Positions 8,925-19,059 of a stretch of DNA of 64,000 nucleotides are shown piece after piece. A program made the position numbers and the translations under genes. Positions within the stretch are counted from its first letter, which is position 1. Each line of letters opens with the position of its first letter. The DNA comes from Leishmania martiniquensis (taxonomy: Eukaryota > Euglenozoa > Kinetoplastea > Trypanosomatida > Trypanosomatidae): contig NC_090171.1 in NCBI RefSeq assembly GCF_017916325.1, positions 2,221,501 through 2,285,500 on the forward strand. The letters are read 5' to 3'. The notes beneath the pieces are model-generated. The model ran no database searches, was not told where the DNA came from, and saw only the letters and a list, made by a program, of their open reading frames with translations.

Positions 8925-10319
8925 TCAGCTGGCACTTACCACATCTGAAGCATCTGCTCTCTCCGCCTTCTTGGGCGCTATGTCATCGATGTCCTCCGAG
9001 GCTGACCTCTTGTGACCTGCCACCGACGTAGCCGGTAGAGGGGGTGCTGTCACCGCCGCCATGGACCTCGATTTCAAGAGGCTTTGGTCGACCTTGATCG
9101 CCGTGAGGAGATAGCCACCTGCTGTGCTCATGTTCACCGTCGGGTGGGTGCGCTTAGGCAGCACCTGGTGATAGCGGTACCACGTTTCGGATATTTGGAT
9201 ATTCACACAGTCGCTTCGTAGCGCAGCGAAGATGCCGGTGAGGTCTTCCGTAAACGGACTGTAAACGACAAGGTGCCCACCGTATGCGAGGAAGGGGAAG
9301 AGGTCCGCGACAGCGCGCTGCGGCGCCTCGTCGTCGCAGACGACGAGGGAGTCCGCCGGATTCTCAAGCAGGAGCTGGCGCGCCTCGCGACCCTTCATCC
9401 ACTGAGCAACCCCGGTACCGGTGTGGTGACGCTGCTGTGGCTCCACTGCAGCAGCGCCGTCGACGGCCTTCGCACTTGACTCGGTGGTGCCCCTCGATGA
9501 CTCCTGGACCGGTTCTTCCAGCCCTTCGAGAAACCCGGGGTTACGGGGAACCGCCTTCCACCGCTCCTTGACGAGAGGTAGCTTGAGCATCTTGATGGCA
9601 GTGGTTGGGTCCGGCTGTGCGTTCTTGTTGAGGATCTGAAAGATTCGGCCCTCGTCAGACATGCGCGTGAGTATACTTGCGGCCAGTGCGCCATTCGTCT
9701 TCTCGTACAGGATGACACGGCTGTTGTGATGGACGTCGCTGTGATGGAGGATGAGAGCCACCGTGTCGGCGCGCAGGCGAAGGCACCGCGCGTCTCCGAA
9801 GACGCTGTCGGACGGGTTGATCGTGGGCACGTAGTACTCCGCTAGGTTGTCGACCGTGACGCGCTCCACCTTGAAAAGGGTGCCGTACTTCTTCTGCTTC
9901 TTCTTGAGGTACTTCTCCTGCGCAAAGGTGGTCTTGGTGCGGTAGCTCGCACTCTTCTCCACCAGGGTCTGGAGGAGCTCGTTGAGGCCTTTTTCGCGGC
10001 GAATGGCGGCCACCTCGTTGTTGGAGAGCTGCTGATTCGCATTATCGTCCACCAAGTTGCGGTTATCCTTCAACTCCTCGCCCTCACCGATCTCCGTGAT
10101 GTCCAGATCCGGGTACTCGTGACTCGCCACGAACCTCTTCCCCGCGTGGTCGAGGTGGCACACACCACCGTAGCGCATGCCAATCATCGTCGTCGTGAAC
10201 GCCGCCCCAGATCGCCCGAGGCGCACCTTCACATCCTTCTGGACATGCACAATCTTGCTCGACCCCCCACCACTGATGAAGACGTAGTCCCCCTCTTGGA
10301 TGCGATCTAACGAGTCCAT
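8925..10319 (-). CDS. TRM6: tRNA (adenine-58-N1) methyltransferase non-catalytic subunit TRM6 (Gcd10 family)
   Basis: The protein is 464 aa with an ATG at 10319. It opens with the Gcd10 N-terminal barrel (residues 1-80; IQEGDYVFISGGGS, then KIVHVQ). The family signature follows at about 125-145: SYRTKTTFAQEKYLKKKQ. A Rossmann-like half carries CRLRADTVALILHHSDVHHNSRVILYE in two strands, and later LVVCDDEAP and YGGHLVVYSPF. The fold resembles a class I methyltransferase but lacks a clear SAM-binding GxGxG, as expected for the non-catalytic subunit. With TRM61 it makes m1A58 in tRNA, in yeast needed for initiator tRNA-Met stability. The catalytic partner is not in this window. The C-terminal tail (about 425-464) is Ser/Asp/Lys-rich with AGHKRSASED, possibly nuclear targeting. 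A strong acceptor lies at 10374-10375. Confidence 0.94.
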   Translation of the reverse strand: MDSLDRIQEGDYVFISGGGSSKIVHVQKDVKVRLGRSGAAFTTTMIGMRYGGVCHLDHAGKRFVASHEYPDLDITEIGEGEELKDNRNLVDDNANQQLSNNEVAAIRREKGLNELLQTLVEKSASYRTKTTFAQEKYLKKKQKKYGTLFKVERVTVDNLAEYYVPTINPSDSVFGDARCLRLRADTVALILHHSDVHHNSRVILYEKTNGALAASILTRMSDEGRIFQILNKNAQPDPTTAIKMLKLPLVKERWKAVPRNPGFLEGLEEPVQESSRGTTESSAKAVDGAAAVEPQQRHHTGTGVAQWMKGREARQLLLENPADSLVVCDDEAPQRAVADLFPFLAYGGHLVVYSPFTEDLTGIFAALRSDCVNIQISETWYRYHQVLPKRTHPTVNMSTAGGYLLTAIKVDQSLLKSRSMAAVTAPPLPATSVAGHKRSASEDIDDIAPKKAERADASDVVSAS

Positions 10320-11207
10320 TCGGCGTCAAGTACGCTGACTTTAGGCGCGCCCCGATATGAGTGTCCGCGTGTCCTGCGAAGAGAAAAGGTTAGGGGAGGA
10401 GACGACAAGATGAGACGCGGCTGCCATGGCCGCCTCTACACGCACGTGTGCAGCAACGATGGTGGGACAGTCGTCGACGGCCCTTTTTTTAATATTCGGC
10501 TGCCGTCGAATCAGTCCTCTTTTCGCTCTCTTTGCATGTTGGATTGATGCACTGGCGCGGACGCAACGGCATCGGTAGAGCAAAAACGAAGAGAGGGCGG
10601 CCGACAGTGCGTGGAAAGCGGCTGCGACACTGCGCGGCGCGTTGGCGAGCGCCACCGGCAGATGCATCGAGCGGTCACACGAAGGAGTGCAACGGTTGCA
10701 AAAAAAAAAACGTCTTTGCTGAGGCAGAAGTCGCTTCCGCCCCTTACACTCATTCCTTCCATCGAGGCAAAGATCAAAGAGACCGGCTGCCCACTCCAGT
10801 GCACGGCGGAGGGACGCTCGCCAAGAGACCTCTCTAAAGCGTACGAATAACTCAATCAAACGCCTGTTTCATTTTTTTTGTCTGGAGAGGGGGGCGGGTG
10901 AGTGAGTGGCTAAAGTTTGTCAACTCGCCTTGACGAGTGCCCCTATAAGAGGGAGACCTTGGCCCCTCCTTCCCCCTTTCACATATCCACATGCACACAC
11001 ACACACACAAGCATAGCAATGCCACAACCTCTAGGCATAAAATCGACGGACGGGCGATGAGAAGAGTTGGACTTTTTTTTTCGCCCTGCGATGCGCCGCC
11101 ACACACACGCCAGCCGTAGCAGCCGACGCCAGACGCACGATCGCCAACGAGTGATCGACATTCCTTTCGTAACGACGTGAGAGTCGCTCCTCTCGTTCTG
11201 ACTCGTG
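10320..11207. other. intergenic spacer
   Basis: It contains the TRM6 splice acceptor near its left end and the 3' flank of the leucine-rich-repeat gene. A CA repeat lies at about 10994-11009 and short A and T runs at 10699-10709 and 11072-11080. A Cys/Arg-rich minus-strand frame (10341-10859) is not convincing. Confidence 0.5.
10374..10402 (-). promoter_or_regulatory. predicted spliced-leader acceptor, TRM6
   Basis: On the minus strand a long C/T tract ends in CTCTTCGCAG with AG at 10374-10375. It is about 55 bases upstream of the TRM6 ATG. Confidence 0.65.
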
Positions 11208-11978
11208 CTATGGTGCGAGTGTTGCAGCGGTGGCCGTGCTTGGTTTACATCGAGCTACAGCGTGCTCCAGTTGGCGCCGTAGGGTCGCCTCCTCATCGAG
11301 GAGGGCTGTCATTTCCATGCCGAGAGACTGGAAGGATCGGACGGCGGCGTCCACAATAGCCGTAGCGGAGTTCGCCGTGCCTTCATCGGACTCCTTGGCG
11401 TTGCCCTCTGCTAGGATCCTCGCGCGTAGATAGGCCGACACCCCGTCAACCCAACGCACATGCGGCACCTTAGCCAGGAAGTGTTCCTTGTACGCCACCG
11501 CGTCACGGCATACTGGGTTGTCTAGGAGTAAAAGCTTGTCGGAGCTTTGATGGGACCCTCCCAGGCCCGTGTCACCACTCTGGAGAAGCACGCGCCTCTG
11601 CAAGACCAGCGTATTCAGGCACGGGAGCGTCACGAGGGGTTCAAGAGAGGCAAAGGAGGGGAGCTTGTTGCCCTCCAGCATGCACTGCTCCAGTGCCGCG
11701 CAAGTGGCCAGCGCGCGAATGTCGTGAAGGCTGTTCTCGGCTGCGTTGAGAAACGTCAGCTGCGGCGCTACGCTCTCCATCCCTGATAGGGTGCTCAGCT
11801 TGTTGCCGGAGAGGTCTAGCACGTGCAACGCGCTGCAGCGGACAAAGGCACTACAGTCGATCGTATGGTACCCCCTGCGCGGTACGTTCACGTGAAAGAT
11901 GATTTGGGGATCGTACTGTCTCGAAGAGGTGAGGCAGTCAACTTCCGTCAGCCGCTTTTCGTCGTCTTTCTGCAGCAT
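11208..11978 (-). CDS. leucine-rich-repeat protein, LRRC61/SDS22-like
   Basis: The protein is 256 aa with an ATG at 11978. At least three SDS22-type repeats are visible: LHVLDLSGNKLSTLSGM (51-67), LTFLNAAENSLHDIRAL (74-90) and LEQCMLEGNKLPSFASL (96-112). An LRR cap follows at about 150-180 (LLLLDNPVCRD, then VPHVRWVDGV), the arrangement of U2A'/LRRC61-type proteins. The tail (about 190-256) is predicted helical, with a short coiled-coil-like stretch LLDEEATLRRQLEHA. Such proteins are protein-protein adaptors, and several in flagellates act in cilia or in phosphatase regulation; nothing here selects between these. A moderate acceptor AG lies at 12025-12026, after TCTTCATTCGGCTCAC. Confidence 0.85.
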   Translation of the reverse strand: MLQKDDEKRLTEVDCLTSSRQYDPQIIFHVNVPRRGYHTIDCSAFVRCSALHVLDLSGNKLSTLSGMESVAPQLTFLNAAENSLHDIRALATCAALEQCMLEGNKLPSFASLEPLVTLPCLNTLVLQRRVLLQSGDTGLGGSHQSSDKLLLLDNPVCRDAVAYKEHFLAKVPHVRWVDGVSAYLRARILAEGNAKESDEGTANSATAIVDAAVRSFQSLGMEMTALLDEEATLRRQLEHAVARCKPSTATAATLAP

Positions 11979-12637
11979 GGTCTCGTGCAGTTACGCGCAT
12001 CTCTTCTTGGTTTGGTGAAATCGTCTGTGAGCCGAATGAAGACTACCGAGAACTCTTTAGGTGGTCAGTTCGTCAGCCTGGTACGGCAACGACATCCAAA
12101 GAAGTCAAGACACAAATACACAGACACACACAGAGAGAGGTAGAGAGGTGCGAAATTCATGGCACTATGCGGGTCACGAATGCCCCACTAAGCTTTGCAT
12201 TGACCGTGAAAGAAGATGCGTACGTCGCCGTGTGTTTGCGTAAGGCGTTCGTTTGTCTTCCTTCCTCTCCTCCGCTTTCACGGCCGCGCCTGTCTGTCAG
12301 TACGCCTGTGTGATTGTGTGTGTAGGTGTGTGCGAGGAGGACAGCGCCGCCGCCGCCGCTTCGCTTCTGCCCTTATTTCCAGCGCCTGTCCTGTACGGCT
12401 TTTACCTTCGTTTTTTTTATAGCTTCGCCATTGCATCTCTGTAATCTGTGGCATCGGTGTACGTGACATCGAGGGAGCGCTGATGAGGTGCGGAAGACAT
12501 GAACGTCCCTTTCGCCACTATCGCGCGCCACTCCACCGGTGGCGCCAAGAGTCCGCTTGCGTGGGAGGTTGCCTGCCCGCACCCACTCCACACCTTCGCC
12601 GCGCGCTTTGCAGTTACGAGAGAGAGAGAAGGTGACA
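11979..12637. other. intergenic spacer
   Basis: It holds the 3' flank of the 1863-aa gene and the 5' flank of the LRR gene. There is a short CA stretch near 12110-12132 and GT-rich sequence at 12305-12330. No gene is seen. Confidence 0.5.
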
Positions 12638-15600
12638 TTAGCACTGGCAGCGATGCCGCATAGCCTCCTGCTTCACCCTGCGCTGAGCAGACCAGAAGTC
12701 TTTCACACGCTGCTCACTCTTCACCTTTCGCAGGCGAGACGCGCGCAGTTGAGACGGTAGCTCGACCTCGAACACGTCACACAATTCCTCCGTCATGGCC
12801 TGGAACTGCTTATGTCCCCGTGCCCCATCGCGGCTGTCGAGGATATGAAGCACCAATGCATTGACGCTACTAGTGTATCCCATCTCCAAGTCTAGGATCA
12901 GTCTGCCCACCTGATACTGCTGCAGTGGTGTCAGCGTCGAGGCCATCTTCTCCAGCCGCTGAAAGCAGAGAACAAGAAGTCGCTCCGGCGACTGCAACAC
13001 GCGCAGGGTGGCAACAGCCTGCAGCAAGCTGAGCAGCTGAGGGACGTCAAGCTTCAAATCGGTGGCGGCCTGGCGCTCGAGAGCCTGAAGCGCTGCCGTC
13101 ACGACAGTCTCGTCGTCGATATTAAAGTGCGCGTGACACTGTAATAGACGCACAATGGCGCTGCGACGGCATTGATCAAGCATGGGCAACATTCGCGTGT
13201 CGATGGCGTCCAGCACCGGCTCCACGAGCGCTTCGTCGCTGGCCTGCAAAGCAGCGATGAGCACAAGCTCCAGGTCCTCGGACGGGAGCAGCGGGACGTC
13301 ACCTTGGATTGGAGGGAAGACAATCGTCTCGAAGCGGCGCAGCACGGCTGTGTCCATGGCGATGGCTTTTAGGAGAACACAGCGGCTGTGTGCGTCGGCG
13401 CGCTCGTAGCAAGAGGCCAGCATTCGGTCAAAGGAGAGGATTTCGCCTTGGGCGGTGCCGGCAAGGCCTCGCTTGGACCCCACCCCCAACAAATCCCATG
13501 CCCTGAGACGACTGATGCACTGCACCAGCCGCGCAAACTCACTCGGCTTCAGGTCGCTGCTTCGTTTCAGGAGCAACCCGCACACATGGCGAGCTGCTGT
13601 CTCTTCCGTCCCTGAGAGGCACGAGGTGGTGGCCATGAGCAGCTGTTTAAGGGCGGCCAGCCAGTGCTGCACCGAATGGAAGACGCGCAGAACCAGCTCG
13701 GTGATCGGCAGTAGAGGGAATGACGAATCTCCCGCCGTGGTCACCTCCGCACATTTTGCGGCCACCTGCAGAAGCGCCGCCAAGGCGGACACGGCATCGC
13801 TGTCGGACGTCGCGACCGCCAACTCGTACAAGCTGGTAAGCTGCGCCTCACCGAAGACGGACGTGAGAATGATGGCCACGGTGGATGGCGGGAGGACATG
13901 GTGCACGGCCAGCAGCTGCACCAGCGCCGCCAGCTCGCGCCATTGAGGCGGTGTGGCGGCCAGAATGCTCGGCAGAAGTTTCTGCTCGACCTTCGCCACA
14001 ACGCCCTGCTCACGCATCTGGTGCAGCGAGGGCGGGTATGATATGAGAAAGCTCCGCAGCTCCTCGAGGGTGGAGATGTGCTCAAGCGAAAGGAGGCGGT
14101 CGCAGCACACGCGAAGCATTTCACGACGCTCGTGCTGCTCTGCCTCGTCCACGATGGGCGCCGTCGACGTCGTGGCCCAGAACATCTCATCAATGCTCGG
14201 CACGCTACTTTCAGTACCCGATGACTTTCTTTGCGTCAGCCGCTTTTCGAGTGAGTCGCACTCGGTGCGGAAGCAGAGGTACCCTTGCAGGACCATCATG
14301 AGGAGGCTCTTCTCAGACTCGCTGAAGTCCTCGGCCGCCGTCGATACCCGATCCAGCAACGCCCGCAGCAGCGGGAGCGGCATCTCTTCATGGCGTGCTG
14401 CCAACGCGGAGAGCACGCGTACGACCCACGCGTTCGTCATGCTTGGCAGATGCGCTGCAACAATAGCCTCGCTGATTTGCATGGGTAGCTTCTTTGCGAT
14501 CGCAACGTAATCATTAAGGTCGACACTGGCATACATCTCTCTCTCTGAAAGCAACGCCAGCACCTCCGAAGCCCCGGCAGGATACTGCGCAACCAACTGC
14601 AGAAGCTCTCGCTGGCTGAAGTCACTCAACTGCGGTTGCAGCTGCTGCACCATAAACCGGGAAGCGCGAGGAAAAAAGACGCAGAGCCCCTGGAGATGGG
14701 CAAGACCGAGCTGCTTTAGCTCGACAGCTTGAAGATAGGGAATCAGTCGCAGGAGGCAGGCCTCTAGCTCGGCGTGGACTGCTGCGTGACTCTCAGCGTC
14801 GTCCTTTTCCTCGGAGGCGTCGTCCCCATCGTCTCGCACAACGTCCTCTTGCGACAAAGCGCTCTGCAGCTCCGTTGACAGGCTTGCCGTGCTGTGGGGA
14901 GGAGTCGGACTCCGTTCACTCGATGCCGAAGCATCGGGGTCTCCGCCTAGATGGCGGGTGAGAAAGAACCTAACTTGCCCCTCATGAAAATGCGACACCG
15001 CAAGCGTGAGGTGGTGTAAAAATGTGGCGATCGACTTTGAAACCGCAGCGCTCTGCATCTGGCTGTCCTCGGTGTGCTTCACGGCGAGGCGGTGCTGCAA
15101 GGTCGCGAAAGCGATGACCCCAGCCTGCAGGTCCTCAACCAAGGTCGGCTTCGATCGCCGCCTCTTGAGCGCTATGAGAAAGGCGCACGTGACGTGGTGG
15201 AAAATGCCGAGGTCGCAGCTCGCAAGAAGGGCCCGCAAGAAGGCAGGACGGAGTACCGAAGGCGCGGCAAAGCTGTCCACACGAACAGCACACACAAAGT
15301 GCGCAGCGAGAGGTGGAACGCTGGCCAGCACCAGGAAATAGTGCTCGTCGCCCGTGGTTGAGATGGGGTCGCCATTCATTGCATGCACTGCCCAGGTGTG
15401 AGGCTGCGTGCTCCTCTTTGCGTTCCCGTCCGAGGACGCTGCCAGGGCGGGCGTACACCAAGCTGGGGATGCCTCATCCACCCCCAGCATTGACATCCGC
15501 TCCGACATACGCCGCGCAACGTGCAGCATGGCGCGATGCGACTGCCTGCATCCCACTTGCAGCATGAGGCTCAACACTTCTTCTACATCTGCATCTGTCA

Positions 15601-18229
15601 CGGAAGATGTGAAGGCGGCATCGACGTCGATCTGTGTCTCGTCCATGGCGATCTGTTCATCATCGAGTGCGTCATCCCCATCCTCGGTGTCATTCTCATT
15701 GCCCCGGTCACTAGCCGGCGCGTCGCCCGCCCCTTCTGTAGGCAGCGTCTCCTTCGCGCTCTTTTCCGCACAACTCGTCTCGCGTGTTGGCGGTGCTGCT
15801 GCGGCTGCGGCGGCACCGGCACGATCCGTCGGCAGCGCCCCGTCCTTGCCGCTGCTTTCAGCCTCCGTGAGGTGCAGCAGGTATTGCTCAAACCACGTCC
15901 GCACCGTCTCGCGACGGGCGGCGCTGACCGCAGCGTTGCCGACGTCGAGCGCCCCGATCGCGAGCACGTAGCGCACGGTGCGAAGGAGGATCGTCGTGTG
16001 CACTTTGAGTGCGTTTGCGTGTTGAAAGGCGCGCCTCTCCGTTCCGCGGATGTAAAGGTGACGCTGGCGAAAGATATACGCTGTGTGCTCCGGTGTGGCC
16101 ACCCTCCACTCAATCGCTAAGGGGGCGACAAAGCAAGCGAATGCGAAAAAATCACAGAAATACCCTTCCCCGGTGAGCCGGATCATGTGCGTGACCAACC
16201 GCCGCTTCGTCTCCTCTGTCGTCAAGAGTGCCACTGTCTTGACGAGGACAGGAAGGGACTCCCGCTTCACTCGCGGGCAGTTCCAGTCCCTCAAGATGGG
16301 GAGCACCAGCGCGTTGAGAAAGGCACGTTCCTCCATGGCATCGTCGTCTGAGATATATTGATGGGTGAGGCGGCCATCCACATACGCGCCAAGGGTGCTA
16401 ATTGCCACGGTGCTCAACATCGTAAAGTTTCCTTTACTCCGCGTCGACTCACTTAAGGTCTTTGCGGTGCACCCTTTCCAGTCAATGGAGCAAAGGACGG
16501 CCTTCGTGATGTGAGCCATCTCCGCGCCTGACTCTCGTTCAGCTTCACCCGAACGGCGGTGCGGGCTCGAGCACAGCGGAAATTGCACTAGAAAATGAAT
16601 GAGCGCGCACAAATCGTGCGAGAGAGGCACCTTCCTCGGAGGCAGTCGTTCCATGGTTGGCAGATTAAACCCCGGCTCTCCTTCCTCTCCCGGAAAGGTC
16701 GGCATCCTCGCCAGTACCTCTGGTGTCGCTGCTAGGCTCCACCAGAGGAGCGGGCGGCACAGCGTCCACGGCATCTGAAGCCCGATGTTCAGCAGAAGAG
16801 ACAGAGCGATTGACGGCTCCAGCTTCGACTCTGTCACGGGCGCAGCGCCGTTGCCTCGCTGAAAGCGACTGCGCAGCATCTGGCAAACTCGTTCACGGTA
16901 CAGGGACCTGCGTTTCGTGTAGCAGAGTACTTCCGCGAGAACATTGAGTTCCATGGTGGCTGAGCACTTCAAGATGTAGTCCGGCACCCAGCTACGCCGG
17001 CAGAGCGTCCGACTGCGCACGGCGGAGAAGATGGAAGGCAGATAGCGCCTCTCCTCATCGGTGAAGGTCGACGGGTGACGCAGAACGCACAGAAGATACT
17101 CCATCAGGTTGGCTCGGCACGCAGGTGGAGCTAAGCGCGCGTGCTCGATAATTTGAGCGAAGTCCGATACCCGCACGCGGCTTCCCACGACTGCAGAAGC
17201 CACGGAGAGTGGCGCGGCGCCGTTAGACGCGGCCACATACTCATTGCTACCACTGGAGAACCCGCTTTCCGGAGAAAGCTCTGCATCGACGAGGATGTCT
17301 GCTGACGCCGGTGCACTGGCAACCGTCTTACGTTCCTGTCGCGCCGCATGCAAGGCCGGCATGATGAGTGCCTCAAGGCGCTTGGCAACCGTTGCAGTGA
17401 GATAACGATCAGGGGCGGCAAGAAACCGCTGGCTTCGTTCAGGATCGAAAACGAGAAGGGTGGTGAGAAGGGCTTCGACCGCGGTGCTATCCACCATGCC
17501 CGACAGGGCGCCCTCTGCGGCACGGCAGTAGAGATTGACTTGATGGACAAGCGCAAACCACAGCGCCGGCGGGGAGGAGAGGCTTTCGAGCAGCTCGGAT
17601 GACAGCTGCAGTGCGTTGTCGTGTGTTATACGATGCAGTCCGTAGGCGGCAGAAAGAAGAATCAGGAACGGCTGAATCTCCAGCTGCTCACTGCTTATGG
17701 ACCGTACCGTCAAGAGGGAAATGCACTCACAAAATTCTCGGATAAGCGCACCTGGCGTCGCTTCTGCAGAGCCGCGGACAGCCTCGTCACTTTTTCGGCG
17801 GTGGAGTACATCGCACAAGAATGTCAGAACAACCAGGCACTGCCCACAGGAGAAGCTGCTGATGCTCTCCTGCACCCAGCGGAGCACGCTGGAATCCATG
17901 TCGGCGATGTCTTCTGATGCATCGCATGTGTGGGCCGAATCATGCCCCTCCGTGTCCTGGTGGTAGGCGCACCACCGAATGATCGCATTGAAGCCGCGGC
18001 GTTTGATCTCACTCTGCCTCGCATACGACACTGACGCGCCGCCGCTACGCTTTTTGGAGACGGCAGGCACGGGATCGCGGAGCTGAAGTCTGATCGCGCT
18101 GGGGTGGAGGACCTGTGCTGAACCTACTTGAAACAAGGACGAGCATTGCCGCAGTGGAGGTGAGGACAGCAGTATCAATGGCAGTTTTGACGCCGCAGTG
18201 AGCTGGTGCGTGGTCGCGTGAAGGGCCAT
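12638..18229 (-). CDS. very large helical-repeat protein, probably mitochondrial
   Basis: The protein is 1863 aa. The frame is open to 18670 but its extension starts with GTG and is Pro/Phe/Arg-rich spacer-like sequence. The ATG at 18229 is preferred because a pyrimidine tract with AG at 18259-18260 sits just upstream. The new N-terminus (MALHATTHQLTAASKLPLIL) is hydroxylated, basic and lacks acids, as in a mitochondrial presequence. Most of the protein is repeated amphipathic helices; units such as VVRVLSALAARHEEMPLPLL (about 1266-1310) resemble OPR/heptatricopeptide or FASTK-type repeats, which bind organellar RNA. An Ala-rich then acidic linker (about 790-870, with DTEDGDDALDDEQ) splits it. 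I see no catalytic motif and no clear RAP domain. A role in mitochondrial RNA or ribosome assembly is inference only. Confidence 0.85.
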   Translation of the reverse strand: MALHATTHQLTAASKLPLILLSSPPLRQCSSLFQVGSAQVLHPSAIRLQLRDPVPAVSKKRSGGASVSYARQSEIKRRGFNAIIRWCAYHQDTEGHDSAHTCDASEDIADMDSSVLRWVQESISSFSCGQCLVVLTFLCDVLHRRKSDEAVRGSAEATPGALIREFCECISLLTVRSISSEQLEIQPFLILLSAAYGLHRITHDNALQLSSELLESLSSPPALWFALVHQVNLYCRAAEGALSGMVDSTAVEALLTTLLVFDPERSQRFLAAPDRYLTATVAKRLEALIMPALHAARQERKTVASAPASADILVDAELSPESGFSSGSNEYVAASNGAAPLSVASAVVGSRVRVSDFAQIIEHARLAPPACRANLMEYLLCVLRHPSTFTDEERRYLPSIFSAVRSRTLCRRSWVPDYILKCSATMELNVLAEVLCYTKRRSLYRERVCQMLRSRFQRGNGAAPVTESKLEPSIALSLLLNIGLQMPWTLCRPLLWWSLAATPEVLARMPTFPGEEGEPGFNLPTMERLPPRKVPLSHDLCALIHFLVQFPLCSSPHRRSGEAERESGAEMAHITKAVLCSIDWKGCTAKTLSESTRSKGNFTMLSTVAISTLGAYVDGRLTHQYISDDDAMEERAFLNALVLPILRDWNCPRVKRESLPVLVKTVALLTTEETKRRLVTHMIRLTGEGYFCDFFAFACFVAPLAIEWRVATPEHTAYIFRQRHLYIRGTERRAFQHANALKVHTTILLRTVRYVLAIGALDVGNAAVSAARRETVRTWFEQYLLHLTEAESSGKDGALPTDRAGAAAAAAAPPTRETSCAEKSAKETLPTEGAGDAPASDRGNENDTEDGDDALDDEQIAMDETQIDVDAAFTSSVTDADVEEVLSLMLQVGCRQSHRAMLHVARRMSERMSMLGVDEASPAWCTPALAASSDGNAKRSTQPHTWAVHAMNGDPISTTGDEHYFLVLASVPPLAAHFVCAVRVDSFAAPSVLRPAFLRALLASCDLGIFHHVTCAFLIALKRRRSKPTLVEDLQAGVIAFATLQHRLAVKHTEDSQMQSAAVSKSIATFLHHLTLAVSHFHEGQVRFFLTRHLGGDPDASASSERSPTPPHSTASLSTELQSALSQEDVVRDDGDDASEEKDDAESHAAVHAELEACLLRLIPYLQAVELKQLGLAHLQGLCVFFPRASRFMVQQLQPQLSDFSQRELLQLVAQYPAGASEVLALLSEREMYASVDLNDYVAIAKKLPMQISEAIVAAHLPSMTNAWVVRVLSALAARHEEMPLPLLRALLDRVSTAAEDFSESEKSLLMMVLQGYLCFRTECDSLEKRLTQRKSSGTESSVPSIDEMFWATTSTAPIVDEAEQHERREMLRVCCDRLLSLEHISTLEELRSFLISYPPSLHQMREQGVVAKVEQKLLPSILAATPPQWRELAALVQLLAVHHVLPPSTVAIILTSVFGEAQLTSLYELAVATSDSDAVSALAALLQVAAKCAEVTTAGDSSFPLLPITELVLRVFHSVQHWLAALKQLLMATTSCLSGTEETAARHVCGLLLKRSSDLKPSEFARLVQCISRLRAWDLLGVGSKRGLAGTAQGEILSFDRMLASCYERADAHSRCVLLKAIAMDTAVLRRFETIVFPPIQGDVPLLPSEDLELVLIAALQASDEALVEPVLDAIDTRMLPMLDQCRRSAIVRLLQCHAHFNIDDETVVTAALQALERQAATDLKLDVPQLLSLLQAVATLRVLQSPERLLVLCFQRLEKMASTLTPLQQYQVGRLILDLEMGYTSSVNALVLHILDSRDGARGHKQFQAMTEELCDVFEVELPSQLRASRLRKVKSEQRVKDFWSAQRRVKQEAMRHRCQC

Positions 18230-18258
18230 ACTATAAGAGCGGAAACCAAACGAGGCGT

Positions 18259-18290
18259 CTATGACGGGCAGCGAGGAGAAAGGGGAGGGT
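18259..18290 (-). promoter_or_regulatory. predicted spliced-leader acceptor, 1863-aa gene
   Basis: On the minus strand a C/T tract (about 18268-18290) leads to CGTCATAG with AG at 18259-18260. A second AG at 18231-18232 is only a base from the ATG. This position argues against the longer N-terminus. Confidence 0.55.
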
Positions 18291-19059
18291 CGGCTGCTTA
18301 GGCAGTGACGCCTGTGCCGGGTAGCTTGCCAGGTACCGGGATGTATGCTGTCGCCGTGTACTGAGATGGGCGTGGACGGGGGAGGCCAAGGGACGCCGAT
18401 GAAACGCCGACGGCGCAGCGCGAAAAAAAAATGATGGTGAGGAAGCATGACGGAGACAGAGAAGGGAGGAGGGAAGCGGGGGTAGCGACGGCGAGTGCAG
18501 GTGTGTATGAAGCCTTGTAGGGGACGTGTGACTGGGGCGGCCGTGACGGCAGATTCACTCGCCGTCATCTCTCCTACCATGACCACCCTACGTGACGGAG
18601 GAGGATGGGAAAGAGGGCGCGAAGAGAAGAAAAGAGGGAGAGGAAGCGCATAAAGGAGGCAGGAGGACACTGAGAATGCCGCCGGGACAACTTTGTGCGC
18701 CTCGGTGCTCCCTCTTTTTCTTTAGTGGTCCTCCAGCGCCATCATCTCCACTGCGCATGAACACCTCAACGGAAGTGAGCAACACTAAAGCTATCGCGCG
18801 AGTGAGTTTGAGAAGATGGGGTGAGGTGGGCCCGTGCGTGCGTGTTGATAAGAGGGAGGTCGGGAAGGAGAGAGGGTAGCACAGCGATGGCGAGATCTTT
18901 CACCGCCATGCGCACATGTAACGCTTTTTCCGCCCCCCCTCGCCGCCTACTCTTGCCCTTCCCCCATCCCTTTCGCAGCTTCACAGACGCGCGCGGCAGA
19001 GGCAGAGGGAAGAGGAATGCGTCGAAGGCGCCAAGCCGCCAGTAGGTGCAGTTCCGTCG
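18291..19059. other. intergenic spacer
   Basis: It is an open continuation of the 1863-aa frame, but low in coding character: short A, T and GAGG runs and Pro/Arg-rich translation. It is read here as the 5' flank of that gene and the 3' flank of the 516-aa gene. Confidence 0.45.

Noticed and set aside
18230..18670. Longer N-terminus for the 1863-aa protein
   Set aside because: It starts from GTG; internal ATGs at 18580 and below give Pro/Phe/Arg-rich sequence, and a pyrimidine tract plus AG lies between them and the preferred ATG.
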